The notes below the pieces were generated by a model. It was not told the DNA's origin. It searched no databases and worked only from the letters and a program-made list of their open reading frames with translations. Both the position numbers and the translations under genes were made by a program. From Mycolicibacterium palauense (GTDB lineage: Bacteria > Actinomycetota > Actinomycetes > Mycobacteriales > Mycobacteriaceae), in assembly GCF_002592005.1 (NCBI RefSeq), contig NZ_NVQF01000024.1, positions 1 through 64,000 of the forward strand: a stretch of 64,000 nucleotides of DNA, in the 5' to 3' direction. Positions 1-7,524 of this stretch are shown here, piece after piece (positions within the stretch are counted from its first letter, which is position 1; every line of letters starts with the position of its first letter).

Positions 1-180
1 GTGTGATGGCAGTCTGAGACGGGGAGAGGGTGGGTACGGTGGGTATCGTCGGATGTGTATAAGCGAGAGGGCTACGCGGGCGCCCGCGCCCGCGTATCCC
101 CGCGCGCCCGCGCCCGCGTATCCCGGGCGCCCGCCCCCGCGCCGGCGGAGCCCTCGTCGCGATCGAACTAAACTGCTGCG
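1..180. other. Leader region before murT; GC-rich repeats and adapter-like bases
   Basis: No gene is visible. Bases 1-70 are GA/GT-rich and unlike the rest of the window. Bases 51-69 match 16 of 19 positions of the Tn5/Nextera mosaic end, so this end may be sequencing-adapter carry-over at a contig terminus. Bases 77-140 hold two to three imperfect copies of a GC-rich unit (GGGCGCCCGCGCCCGCGTAT, then CGCGCCCGCGCCCGCGTATC). The real promoter of the next gene appears only at the end of the region. Confidence 0.6.
169..174 (+). promoter_or_regulatory. -10 hexamer of murT (leaderless)
   Basis: TAAACT lies six bases before the ATG at 181. This TANNNT-N6-ATG spacing puts the transcription start at or next to the A of the start codon. 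No Shine-Dalgarno sequence is visible, which agrees with a leaderless mRNA. Confidence 0.55.
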
Positions 181-1428
181 ATGATCACCACCCGAGGTCG
201 TCTGGCCCTGGCCGCCGGCGCCGGCGCCCGCTGGGCGTCCCGGGTCAGTGGCCGCGGCGCCGGGGCGATGATCGGCGGCCTGGTGGCCATGACGTTGGAC
301 CGGTCGATCCTGGGCCAGCTCGGCCGGGGCCGCCGCTCGGTCGTCGTGACCGGCACCAACGGAAAATCCACCACCACCCGGATGACCGCCGCCGCACTGG
401 GCACGCTCGGCCCGGTCGCGACCAACGCCGAGGGCGCCAACATGGACGCCGGGCTCATCGCGGCGCTGGCCGCCGCGCCCGACGCGCCGCTGGCCGCCCT
501 CGAGGTCGACGAGATGCACGTCCCGCACGTCGCCGACGCGATCTCCCCCAGCGTCATCGTGCTGCTCAACCTCTCCCGCGACCAGTTGGACCGCGTCGGA
601 GAGATCAACCACATCGAACGGACCCTGCGCGCGGGCCTGGCCCGCCACCCCGACGCGGTGATCGTCGCCAACTGCGACGACGTGCTGATGACCTCGGCCG
701 CCTACGACAGCCCGCACGTGGTGTGGGTGGCGGCCGGAGGCGGGTGGGCCGGCGACTCGGTGAGCTGCCCGCGCAGCGGCGAGATCATCGTGCGCGACGG
801 CGGAACCGACCCCGCATGGTGGTCGACCGGCACCGACTTCAAACGCCCGACCCCGCACTGGTGGTTCGACGACACCACCCTCTACGGGCCCGACGGCCTG
901 CAGTTGCCGATGACCCTGGCGCTGCCCGGCGCGGTGAACCGCGGCAACGCCGCCCAGGCCGTGGCCGCCGCGGTCGCCCTCGGGGCCGCGCCCGCCGCGG
1001 CCGTCACCGCCGTCTCCGGTGTCGACGAGGTCGCCGGCCGCTACCGCACCGTCCGGCTGGGCGAGCACAGCGTGCGGATCCTGCTGGCCAAGAACCCCGC
1101 CGGCTGGCAGGAGGCGCTCTCGATGGTCGACACCGCCGCCGGCAGCGTCGTCATCGCCGTCAACGGTCAGGTCCCCGACGGCGAGGACCTGTCGTGGCTG
1201 TGGGACGTCAATTTCGAGCACTTCCGGGATCTGCCGGCAGGCAGGGTGGTCGCCGCCGGGGAACGGGGCACCGATCTCGCCGTGCGGCTCGGATACGCCG
1301 ACGTCGCGCACCGACTGGTGCACGACACCGTCGCGGCCATCGAGTCCTGCCCGCCCGGGCACGTCGAAGTGGTGGCGAACTACACCGCGTTCCTGCAGCT
1401 CAACCGGATCCTGGAGCGCCATGGCTGA
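181..1428 (+). CDS. murT: Lipid II isoglutaminyl synthase, Mur ligase subunit MurT
   Basis: This is the ATP-dependent Mur-ligase-like subunit of the MurT/GatD complex, which amidates the alpha-carboxylate of D-Glu in the lipid II stem peptide at the inner face of the membrane. The 415-residue protein has the Mur-family P-loop GTNGKST at residues 58-64, a central ligase domain, and the C-terminal extension (DUF1727 type) that binds GatD. The ATG at 181 follows a -10 box and has no leader. The stop codon overlaps the gatD start by 8 bases, so the two subunits are translationally coupled. Gene order matches Rv3712-Rv3713 of M. tuberculosis. The function is confident from the family and the partner gene. 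Confidence 0.93.
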   Translation: MITTRGRLALAAGAGARWASRVSGRGAGAMIGGLVAMTLDRSILGQLGRGRRSVVVTGTNGKSTTTRMTAAALGTLGPVATNAEGANMDAGLIAALAAAPDAPLAALEVDEMHVPHVADAISPSVIVLLNLSRDQLDRVGEINHIERTLRAGLARHPDAVIVANCDDVLMTSAAYDSPHVVWVAAGGGWAGDSVSCPRSGEIIVRDGGTDPAWWSTGTDFKRPTPHWWFDDTTLYGPDGLQLPMTLALPGAVNRGNAAQAVAAAVALGAAPAAAVTAVSGVDEVAGRYRTVRLGEHSVRILLAKNPAGWQEALSMVDTAAGSVVIAVNGQVPDGEDLSWLWDVNFEHFRDLPAGRVVAAGERGTDLAVRLGYADVAHRLVHDTVAAIESCPPGHVEVVANYTAFLQLNRILERHG

Positions 1429-2134
1429 CGTCGTGCGGATCGGGCTGGTGCTGCCCGACGTGATGGGCACCTACGGCGACGGCGGCAATGCCGTGGTGCT
1501 GCGGCAGCGGCTGCACCTGCGCGGTATCGCCGCCGAGATCGTGGCGATCACGCTGGCCGACCCGGTCCCCGAGTCGCTGGATCTCTACACCCTCGGCGGC
1601 GCCGAGGACTACGCACAGCGGCTGGCCACCAAACACCTGCTGCGCCATCCGGGTCTGCAGCGCGCGGCCGCCCGGGGGGCACCGGTACTGGCGATCTGCG
1701 CGGCCATCCAGGTGCTGGGGCACTGGTATGAGACCTCTGCCGGGGAACGTGTGGACGGGGTGGGTCTGCTCGACGTCACCACCTCCCCCCAGGAATCCAG
1801 GAGCATCGGCGAGGTCGCGTCGACACCGCTGCCGGAGGGACTCACCGAGCCGCTGACCGGCTTCGAAAACCATCGGGGCGGCACGGTGCTGGGGTCGGCG
1901 GCCCGCCCGCTGGCCGCCGTGACCAAGGGGGCGGGCAACCGGGCCGGCGACGGCTACGACGGCGCGGTGCAGGGCAGCGTGGTGGCCACCTATCTGCACG
2001 GCCCGTGCCTGGCGCGCAACCCGCAGCTGGCCGACCATCTGCTGGCCCAGGTGGTCGGGCCGCTGGCCCCGTTGGACCTGCCCGAGGTCACGCTGCTGCG
2101 CCGCGAGCGGTTGGCCGCCCCGCGGCGGGTGTGA
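1421..2134 (+). CDS. gatD: Lipid II isoglutaminyl synthase, glutamine amidotransferase subunit GatD
   Basis: This CobB/CobQ-like class I glutamine amidotransferase releases ammonia from glutamine and passes it to MurT for lipid II amidation. The 237-residue protein has the nucleophile Cys in the AICAAIQVLG segment, the Cys-loop typical of the family. Its candidate catalytic His residues are in GFENHRGGT and YLHGPCLARNP, near the C terminus. The start is ATG 1421, inside the end of murT, and no separate promoter is seen. Length and motifs agree with GatD (older name CobQ2). It is not a cobyric acid synthase, because the N-terminal synthase domain is absent. Confidence 0.92.
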   Translation: MADVVRIGLVLPDVMGTYGDGGNAVVLRQRLHLRGIAAEIVAITLADPVPESLDLYTLGGAEDYAQRLATKHLLRHPGLQRAAARGAPVLAICAAIQVLGHWYETSAGERVDGVGLLDVTTSPQESRSIGEVASTPLPEGLTEPLTGFENHRGGTVLGSAARPLAAVTKGAGNRAGDGYDGAVQGSVVATYLHGPCLARNPQLADHLLAQVVGPLAPLDLPEVTLLRRERLAAPRRV

Positions 2135-2146
2135 GGCGGGACGGGA

Positions 2147-2758
2147 TCAGGCCAGGGCGCGCCGGCCGGCCAGGGCCCGGCCCAGGGTCAACTCGTCGGC
2201 GAACTCCAGGTCGCCGCCCATCGGCAGCCCCGAGGCGATGCGGGTGACCGTCAGCCCGGGGATGTCGCGCAGGATGCGCACCAGGTAGGTGGCCGTGGCC
2301 TCGCCCTCGGTGTTGGGGTCGGTGGCGATGATCACCTCGGCGACGTCGACGCCGTCGACGCGGTCGCCGAGGCGGTTGAGCAGCTCGCGGATACGCAGCT
2401 GCTCGGGCCCGATCCCCGACAGCGGGTCCAGGGCCCCGCCGAGCACGTGGTAGCGGCCCCGGAACTCGCGGGTTCGCTCCACGGCCTGCACGTCCTTGGG
2501 TTCCTCCACGACGCACACCAGGGTGCCGTCGCGGCGGGGGTCGCTGCAGATCCGGCAACGCTCGGCGTCGGAGACGTTGCCGCACACCGCGCAGAAGGTG
2601 ACGCCGTCACGCACCCGGCCCAGCGCCGCGGTGAGCCGGTCGATGTCGGGCGGTTCCACCGACAGCAGGTGAAACGCGATGCGCTGCGCGCTCTTCGGGC
2701 CGATGCCCGGCAACTTGCCCAGTTCGTCGATCAGATCCTGGACGGGACCTTCAAACAT
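2147..2758 (-). CDS. recR: Recombination mediator protein RecR
   Basis: RecR works with RecO (and RecF) to load RecA on gapped DNA. The 203-residue protein has the standard order: an N-terminal helix-hairpin-helix ([11 protein letters not shown]), a four-Cys zinc finger ([16 protein letters not shown]), a Toprim domain starting at VCVVEEPKD, and a C-terminal Walker-B-like region. Length is normal for bacteria. It lies just downstream of ebfC on the same strand with a short gap, the classical ybaB-recR arrangement, and converges on gatD. Confidence 0.96.
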   Translation of the reverse strand: MFEGPVQDLIDELGKLPGIGPKSAQRIAFHLLSVEPPDIDRLTAALGRVRDGVTFCAVCGNVSDAERCRICSDPRRDGTLVCVVEEPKDVQAVERTREFRGRYHVLGGALDPLSGIGPEQLRIRELLNRLGDRVDGVDVAEVIIATDPNTEGEATATYLVRILRDIPGLTVTRIASGLPMGGDLEFADELTLGRALAGRRALA

Positions 2759-2769
2759 CGCGGTGCGGC

Positions 2770-3108
2770 TCAGAACCCGGGCAGGCCCAGGCCCTCGCCC
2801 ATGCCCCCGGCCAGCGGACCCAGCCGCGACTGGGCCAGCAGCGTCACCTGCTTGGATGCGTCGGCCAGCGCCCCCACGATGAGGTCCTGCAGGGTCTCGA
2901 TGTCATCGGGGTCGACGACCTTGGGGTCGATGGACACCCCGACCACCTCACCGCTGCCCTTGACCGTCACCTGCACCAGGCCGCCGCCGGCCTGTCCGTG
3001 CACCTCGGAGTTGGCGAGCTTCTCCTGGGCCTCCATCAGCTGCTGCTGCATCTGCTGCGCCTGGGCGAGCAGTGCCGACATGTCGGGTGCGTCTCCACCG
3101 GGTTGCAT
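2770..3108 (-). CDS. ebfC: YbaB/EbfC-family nucleoid-associated protein
   Basis: This is a small DNA-binding protein of the YbaB/EbfC family, found next to recR in most bacteria. The 112-residue protein has an N-terminal coiled-coil rich in Ala/Gln ([20 protein letters not shown]) and the conserved core with [18 protein letters not shown]. An in-frame ATG exists at 3162. ATG 3108 is preferred because GGGGA sits 8-12 nt upstream and the product then begins MQPGG as in M. tuberculosis Rv3716c. The role, probably chromosome organisation or recombination support, is inferred from the family. Confidence 0.9.
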   Translation of the reverse strand: MQPGGDAPDMSALLAQAQQMQQQLMEAQEKLANSEVHGQAGGGLVQVTVKGSGEVVGVSIDPKVVDPDDIETLQDLIVGALADASKQVTLLAQSRLGPLAGGMGEGLGLPGF

Positions 3109-3220
3109 GACTTGGTCCCCTTCACGTGCCGGTTGCGGCTGGGTCTCGACTTGATTTCGCATCTGCGTTTTGGCGTTCTGGCCCCTTCAAGCCTAGACGC
3201 CGCCGGGCTACGGTGGCGCC

Positions 3221-3985
3221 GTGCACGTACCAGCCTGCCTGCGTGTCGGCGCGCCGCTCGTCGCCGGCATGCTCGTCGCCGCCAGCATTCTCGTCTCGCC
3301 CACCGCCCAGGCAGTGCCGGGCAGCATCGCGGGCATGATCGTGTTCCTCGACCCCGGACACAACGGCGCCAACGACGCCTCGATCAGCCGCCAGGTTCCC
3401 AACGGGCGCGGCGGCACCAAGGACTGCCAGGCCAGCGGCACCGCCACCGACGACGGTTACCCCGAGCACACCTTCACCTGGGACACCACCCTGCGTATCC
3501 GGCAGGAGCTGACCAAGCTGGGGGTGCGCACCGCGATGTCGCGCGGCAACGACAACGCGCTGGGGCCCTGCATCGACGAACGCGCCGCCATGGCCAACGC
3601 GATCCGGCCCAACGCCATCGTCTCCATCCACGGTGACGGCGGGCCCGCCTCGGGCCGCGGGTTCCACATCCTGTACTCCAACCCGCCGCTGAACAACGCC
3701 CAGGCCGGGCCGGCGATCCGGCTGGCCCAGTCGATGCGCGACCAGCTGGTGGCCTCCGGAATCCCGGCGGCCAACTACATCGGGTCCAACGGCCTGGACC
3801 CGCGCTCGGACATCGCGGGACTGAATCTGGCGCAGTACCCGGCGATCCTGGTGGAGCTGGGCAACATGAAGAACCCCGCCGACTCGGCGCTGATGAAGAC
3901 CGAGTCGGGGCGCCAGAAGTACGCCAACGCCGTGGTGCGGGGGGTGGCCGCCTACCTGGCCACCCAGCAGTCCGGCGCGGCGTGA
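3221..3985 (+). CDS. Secreted zinc N-acetylmuramoyl-L-alanine amidase (Rv3717/Ami1-like)
   Basis: This amidase_3-family enzyme cuts the lactyl-Ala bond of peptidoglycan outside the membrane. The GTG at 3221 opens a signal peptide (about residues 1-31, ending near AQA). Zinc ligands and catalytic residues are visible in order: His47 in FLDPGHNG, a Glu in YPEHTF, His in SIHGDGG, and the catalytic Glu in LVELGNMKN. The 254-residue length matches Rv3717, which occupies the same place divergent from ebfC. It has no cell-wall-binding domain, so targeting must rest on the catalytic domain alone. Confidence 0.9.
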   Translation: MHVPACLRVGAPLVAGMLVAASILVSPTAQAVPGSIAGMIVFLDPGHNGANDASISRQVPNGRGGTKDCQASGTATDDGYPEHTFTWDTTLRIRQELTKLGVRTAMSRGNDNALGPCIDERAAMANAIRPNAIVSIHGDGGPASGRGFHILYSNPPLNNAQAGPAIRLAQSMRDQLVASGIPAANYIGSNGLDPRSDIAGLNLAQYPAILVELGNMKNPADSALMKTESGRQKYANAVVRGVAAYLATQQSGAA

Positions 3986-4028
3986 CCGGCCCGGGCCACG
4001 GCGCCCGGGGTGATCGGCACGTCGACGG

Positions 4029-4946
4029 TCATCGGGGTCCGCCCCGGGCGGCCGTCGCGGCGAAGTAGTGCCGGTCGAGATCGTCGAGCAGCCCGATCTC
4101 GGTTGGCTCCCATCCGAATTCGCGCCGGGTTGCGGCACTGGAGGCGGCCAGGTCGGTGCCGAAGAAGCCGCCCAGCCAGCCGAAGTGCTCGGCGACCGAC
4201 TCGGGCGCGACAGCCGCCGCGGGCAGGCCCAGCCGCCGGGCGATGACCTCGGCGATATCGCGCACCGGGATGCCCTGCTCGCCGACGGCGTGCAACACCG
4301 TTCCGGCCGGCGCGGACTCCACGGCGAGCCGGTACAGCCGTGCGGCGTCATACCGGTGCACCGCCGACCAACGGTTGGCCCCCTGCCCGGGATAGCCGGA
4401 CACCCCGCGCCGGCGGGCGATGTCGATCAGCCGCGGCACGAAGCCGTGGTCGTGCTCGCCGTGCACCGTCGGCGGCAGCCGCAGCACGCTGGCGCGCACC
4501 CCGCGCTCGGCGAACGGCAGGCAGGCCTGCTCGGAGACCCGGGGCAGGCCGCCGGGGGCCCGCCGGTCCTCGGTGAGCACCTCACCGGGGGCATGGCCGG
4601 CGATGCCGCTGGTCACCACGAGGGGCCGGCCGCTACCGGCCAGCGTCTCGCCGAGCGCCTCGATCGCGCGCCGGTCCAGCTCACCGGCCTCGGCGAACAC
4701 CTCGGCGAAGTTGTCGAAGTCGTGGTGGAAGGCCAGGTGGATGACGGCGTCGGCGGCCTCGGCGCCCCGGCGCAGGCTGTCGAGGTCGGTGAGGTCGCCG
4801 CGGTGGGCATCGGCCCCGGCCGCGGTGACGGCGGCCGCCGAGGCGTCCGAGCGGGCCAGGCCCGACACCCGGTGACCGGCCCGGATCAGCTCGGTGACCA
4901 CGGCGGATCCGACGAACCCGGATGCACCCGTGACGAAGACGTGCAT
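4029..4946 (-). CDS. NAD(P)-dependent epimerase/dehydratase-family (extended SDR) protein
   Basis: This 305-residue protein has an N-terminal Rossmann motif TGASGFVGS and the later pattern of the NAD-dependent epimerase/dehydratase family (segments DLTDLDSL and AVIHLAFHHD). ATG 4946 is chosen because AAGGAG lies 7 nt upstream; longer in-frame starts lack this. A canonical YxxxK is not obvious, so it may act as an atypical SDR (NmrA/DUF1731-like) rather than a true epimerase. It is divergent from a TetR gene across a 77-bp gap with two operator-like repeats, so it is probably that regulator's target. M. tuberculosis lacks this pair at this locus. The substrate is unknown. Confidence 0.8.
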   Translation of the reverse strand: MHVFVTGASGFVGSAVVTELIRAGHRVSGLARSDASAAAVTAAGADAHRGDLTDLDSLRRGAEAADAVIHLAFHHDFDNFAEVFAEAGELDRRAIEALGETLAGSGRPLVVTSGIAGHAPGEVLTEDRRAPGGLPRVSEQACLPFAERGVRASVLRLPPTVHGEHDHGFVPRLIDIARRRGVSGYPGQGANRWSAVHRYDAARLYRLAVESAPAGTVLHAVGEQGIPVRDIAEVIARRLGLPAAAVAPESVAEHFGWLGGFFGTDLAASSAATRREFGWEPTEIGLLDDLDRHYFAATAARGGPR

Positions 4947-4960
4947 GGAGGACTCCTTCA

Positions 4961-5004
4961 TGTCAGTTACTGTCGTCACTCGCAACGCGATGTCAGCCGC
5001 TGTC
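4961..5004. promoter_or_regulatory. Two operator-like repeats between SDR and TetR genes
   Basis: Two copies of TGTCAGNNNCTGTC lie at 4961-4974 and 4991-5004, 30 bp (about three helical turns) apart. Each copy is nearly self-complementary around CAG-NNN-CTG. They sit in the only intergenic space between the divergent genes, where the adjacent TetR protein would be expected to bind. Confidence 0.6.
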
Positions 5005-5023
5005 ATTCCCATAGGATCGGCAC

Positions 5024-5590
5024 ATGGCCCGATGGCAGCCCAACGCACGCCTGCGGTTGGAGGAGGCCGCACTGCAGCTCTACGCCGAACGGGGGTTCGA
5101 CCACACCACCGTGGCCGAGATCGCCGAACGCGCCGGCCTCACCGAGCGCACGTTCTTCCGGCACTTCGCCGACAAGCGCGAGGTGCTGTTCTGGGGTCAG
5201 TCCACGTTGATGCAGGAGATCGTCGACGGCATCGCCGCGGCGCCGGGGTCCATGACCCCCATCGACGCGGTCGCCGCGGCGTTGAAGCGGGGCGGCGCCG
5301 TCTTCGACACCCGCCGGGAACGCGCCCGGCAACGCCGGGCCGTCATCGCGGCCAACCCGGCTCTGCACGAACGCGAGCTGAGCAAGCTGGCGACGCTGGC
5401 CGACGCCATCACCGAGGCGCTGAGCGCGCGGGGCGTCGCCGCGACGACGGCGCGGCTGACCGCGGAGACCGGTGTGGCGATGTTCAAGGTCGCCTTCGAG
5501 CGCTGGGTCGCCGACCCGGCGGACCCCGACTTCGGCGCCGTCGTCGACGCGTCGCTGCGGGAGCTGAAGTCACTGACCGGCCCGCCCTGA
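5024..5590 (+). CDS. TetR-family transcriptional regulator
   Basis: This 188-residue protein has a TetR N-terminal HTH at about residues 10-55 (LQLYAERGFDHTTVAEIAER, then the recognition region ERTFFRHFADK) and a variable C-terminal ligand-binding helical bundle. It is transcribed away from the SDR gene, the common arrangement for a local repressor and its target. The ATG at 5024 has no strong Shine-Dalgarno sequence. The ligand is unknown. Confidence 0.85.
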   Translation: MARWQPNARLRLEEAALQLYAERGFDHTTVAEIAERAGLTERTFFRHFADKREVLFWGQSTLMQEIVDGIAAAPGSMTPIDAVAAALKRGGAVFDTRRERARQRRAVIAANPALHERELSKLATLADAITEALSARGVAATTARLTAETGVAMFKVAFERWVADPADPDFGAVVDASLRELKSLTGPP

Positions 5591-5600
5591 GGACGGGCCG
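5576..5600. terminator. GC-rich hairpin at convergent gene ends
   Basis: GGCCCG pairs with CGGGCC around the stop codon of the TetR gene, just before the stop of the convergent SRPBCC gene. There is no T-run on either side, so this would be an I-shaped terminator at most. Confidence 0.35.
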
Positions 5601-5605
5601 CGGGT

Positions 5606-6043
5606 TCAGCCCTCCAGCTGCTTCTTGAGGTTCTCCAGGACCTCGCCCTGGATCTTCTTCAGCCCCAGCGGCGCGAATGTCTTCTCGAAGAAGCCCTTGA
5701 CCCCGCCGGCGCCGGTCCAGGTGGTCTTGAGGGTCACGGTCGACCCGGTGCCGGCCGGCGCGACGGTCCAGTTGATCACCATCGAGGAGTTGGCGTCCTT
5801 CTCGATGACGGTGCGGCCCGCCACATCGACGTGGGCCTGGACCTCCCGCACCCGGGACTTGGTGGCCTGCAGCCGCCACTTGGCCACCGTTCCGGCGCCC
5901 TGCCCGCCCTGCAGCACCTGGTAGTCGCTGTACTGCGGGGACAGGATCTTGGGCCGCACGTTCTGGTAGTCGGCGACCGCGGTGAGCACGGCGTCCGGCG
6001 TCGCGTTGATCAGGACCGTACTGGCAGCGCTGACCTGTCCCAT
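5606..6043 (-). CDS. SRPBCC-family (polyketide cyclase/START-like) protein, Rv3718c-like
   Basis: This 145-residue START/SRPBCC-fold protein is expected to bind a lipid or other hydrophobic ligand in its cavity. The sequence MGQVSAASTVLINATPDAV at the N terminus and the alternating beta-strand pattern (TVEKDANSSMVINWTVAP-type region) fit the family. ATG 6043 is chosen because GAGGAG lies about 8 nt upstream; an in-frame start at 6160 would add a Cys/His-rich tail with no support. It is divergent from the FAD oxidoreductase, as Rv3718c is from Rv3719. The ligand is unknown. Confidence 0.85.
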   Translation of the reverse strand: MGQVSAASTVLINATPDAVLTAVADYQNVRPKILSPQYSDYQVLQGGQGAGTVAKWRLQATKSRVREVQAHVDVAGRTVIEKDANSSMVINWTVAPAGTGSTVTLKTTWTGAGGVKGFFEKTFAPLGLKKIQGEVLENLKKQLEG

Positions 6044-6144
6044 CAGGTGAAACTCCTCGTGTCGCGGAAGGTCGGTTCGGACCTCGAAACGGATACGGCA
6101 GCAGTGCGGTCGCATCGGCTGCGGCTGCGGACTAGCGTATATGT

Positions 6145-7524
6145 GTGTCTGTTGTGGCAACCGACGCGCTGTCTGCCCATGCGGCTGGTGTCGAGAAACT
6201 CCTCACCAGCTACCGCGCCATACCGTCGTCGTCGACCGTGCGCCTGGCCAAGCCCACCTCGAACCTGTTCCGGGCGCGGGCCAAGCGCGACGCCCCCGGC
6301 CTGGACACCTCGGGACTGACCGGGGTCATCGCCGTGGACCCCGACGCCCGCACCGCCGACGTGGAAGGCATGTGCACCTACGAGGACCTGGTCGACGCCA
6401 CCCTGCCGTACTGTCTGGCCCCGCTGGTCGTCCCCCAGCTGAAGACCATCACCCTCGGCGGCGCGGTCACCGGACTCGGTATCGAGTCCACCTCGTTCCG
6501 CAACGGGCTTCCGCACGAATCCGTGCTGGAGATGGACATTCTGACCGGGGCGGGCGAACTGGTCACCGCCTCCCCGGACCGGCACGCCGACCTGTTCCGC
6601 GCGTTCCCCAACTCCTACGGGACGCTGGGCTACTCGGTGCGGCTGAAGATCGAACTCGAGCCGGTCCGGCCGTTCGTCGCGCTCAACCACCTGCGCTTCG
6701 GTTCGCTGTCCGAGCTCATGGCCACCATGGACCGGATCATCGAGACCGGCGGCTACAACGGGGTGCGGGTCGACTACCTGGACGGGGTGGTGTTCAGCGC
6801 CGAGGAGTCCTACCTGTGCCTGGGCATGCAGACCGGCACCCCGGGACCGGTCAGCGACTACACCGGCCGTGACATCTACTACCGGTCGATTCAGCACGCC
6901 GAGGGCGAGAAGCACGACCGGCTGACCATCCACGACTACCTGTGGCGCTGGGACACCGACTGGTTCTGGTGCTCCCGCGCGTTCGGCGCGCAGAATCCCG
7001 CGATCCGACGGTGGTGGCCGCGGCGGTACCGCCGCAGCAGCTTCTACTGGAAGCTGATCGGCTACGACCAGCGCTTCAACATCGCCGACCGGATCGAGAA
7101 GCGCAACGGCCGGCCGCCGCGCGAACGCGTGGTGCAGGACGTCGAGGTGCCGCTGGAGCGTTGCGCGGAATTCCTCGACTGGTTCCTGACCAGCGTGCCG
7201 ATCGAACCGCTCTGGCTGTGCCCGTTGCAGCTGCGCGGTGGCGACAGCTGGCCGCTGTATCCGTTGCGTCCCGGCCGTCCCTACGTCAACGTCGGTTTCT
7301 GGTCCTCGGTGCCCGAAGGCCCGACACCCGGGTATACCAACCGGATGATCGAAGACAAGATCACCGAGCTCGACGGCCACAAATCGCTGTATTCGGATGC
7401 GTTCTACGGCCGCGAGGAGTTCGATCAGCTCTACGGCGGCGAAACCTACAAAGCGGTCAAGAAGGCCTACGACCCCGACTCCCGGTTGCTGGATCTCTAC
7501 GCCAAGGCGGTGCAACGACGATGA
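6145..7524 (+). CDS. FAD-binding oxidoreductase, delta(24)-sterol reductase-like (Rv3719 family)
   Basis: This 459-residue protein has a PCMH-type FAD-binding domain over residues ~30-210 (GVIAVDPDARTADVEGMCTY, then TLGGAVTGLGIESTSFRNG). Its C-terminal part resembles DWARF1/seladin-like sterol reductases. TAGCGT lies six bases before the GTG at 6145, indicating a leaderless mRNA. The stop overlaps the start of the methyltransferase gene (ATGA), so the two form an operon. This pairing (Rv3719-Rv3720 in M. tuberculosis) suggests joint action on a lipid acyl chain, with the methyltransferase adding a methylene or methyl group and the flavoprotein reducing it. That joint role is inference. Confidence 0.82.
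   Translation: MSVVATDALSAHAAGVEKLLTSYRAIPSSSTVRLAKPTSNLFRARAKRDAPGLDTSGLTGVIAVDPDARTADVEGMCTYEDLVDATLPYCLAPLVVPQLKTITLGGAVTGLGIESTSFRNGLPHESVLEMDILTGAGELVTASPDRHADLFRAFPNSYGTLGYSVRLKIELEPVRPFVALNHLRFGSLSELMATMDRIIETGGYNGVRVDYLDGVVFSAEESYLCLGMQTGTPGPVSDYTGRDIYYRSIQHAEGEKHDRLTIHDYLWRWDTDWFWCSRAFGAQNPAIRRWWPRRYRRSSFYWKLIGYDQRFNIADRIEKRNGRPPRERVVQDVEVPLERCAEFLDWFLTSVPIEPLWLCPLQLRGGDSWPLYPLRPGRPYVNVGFWSSVPEGPTPGYTNRMIEDKITELDGHKSLYSDAFYGREEFDQLYGGETYKAVKKAYDPDSRLLDLYAKAVQRR

Noticed and set aside
5606-6160. Longer N terminus of the SRPBCC protein from 6160
   Set aside because: It would run through the divergent promoter region and lacks a Shine-Dalgarno; ATG 6043 has one.
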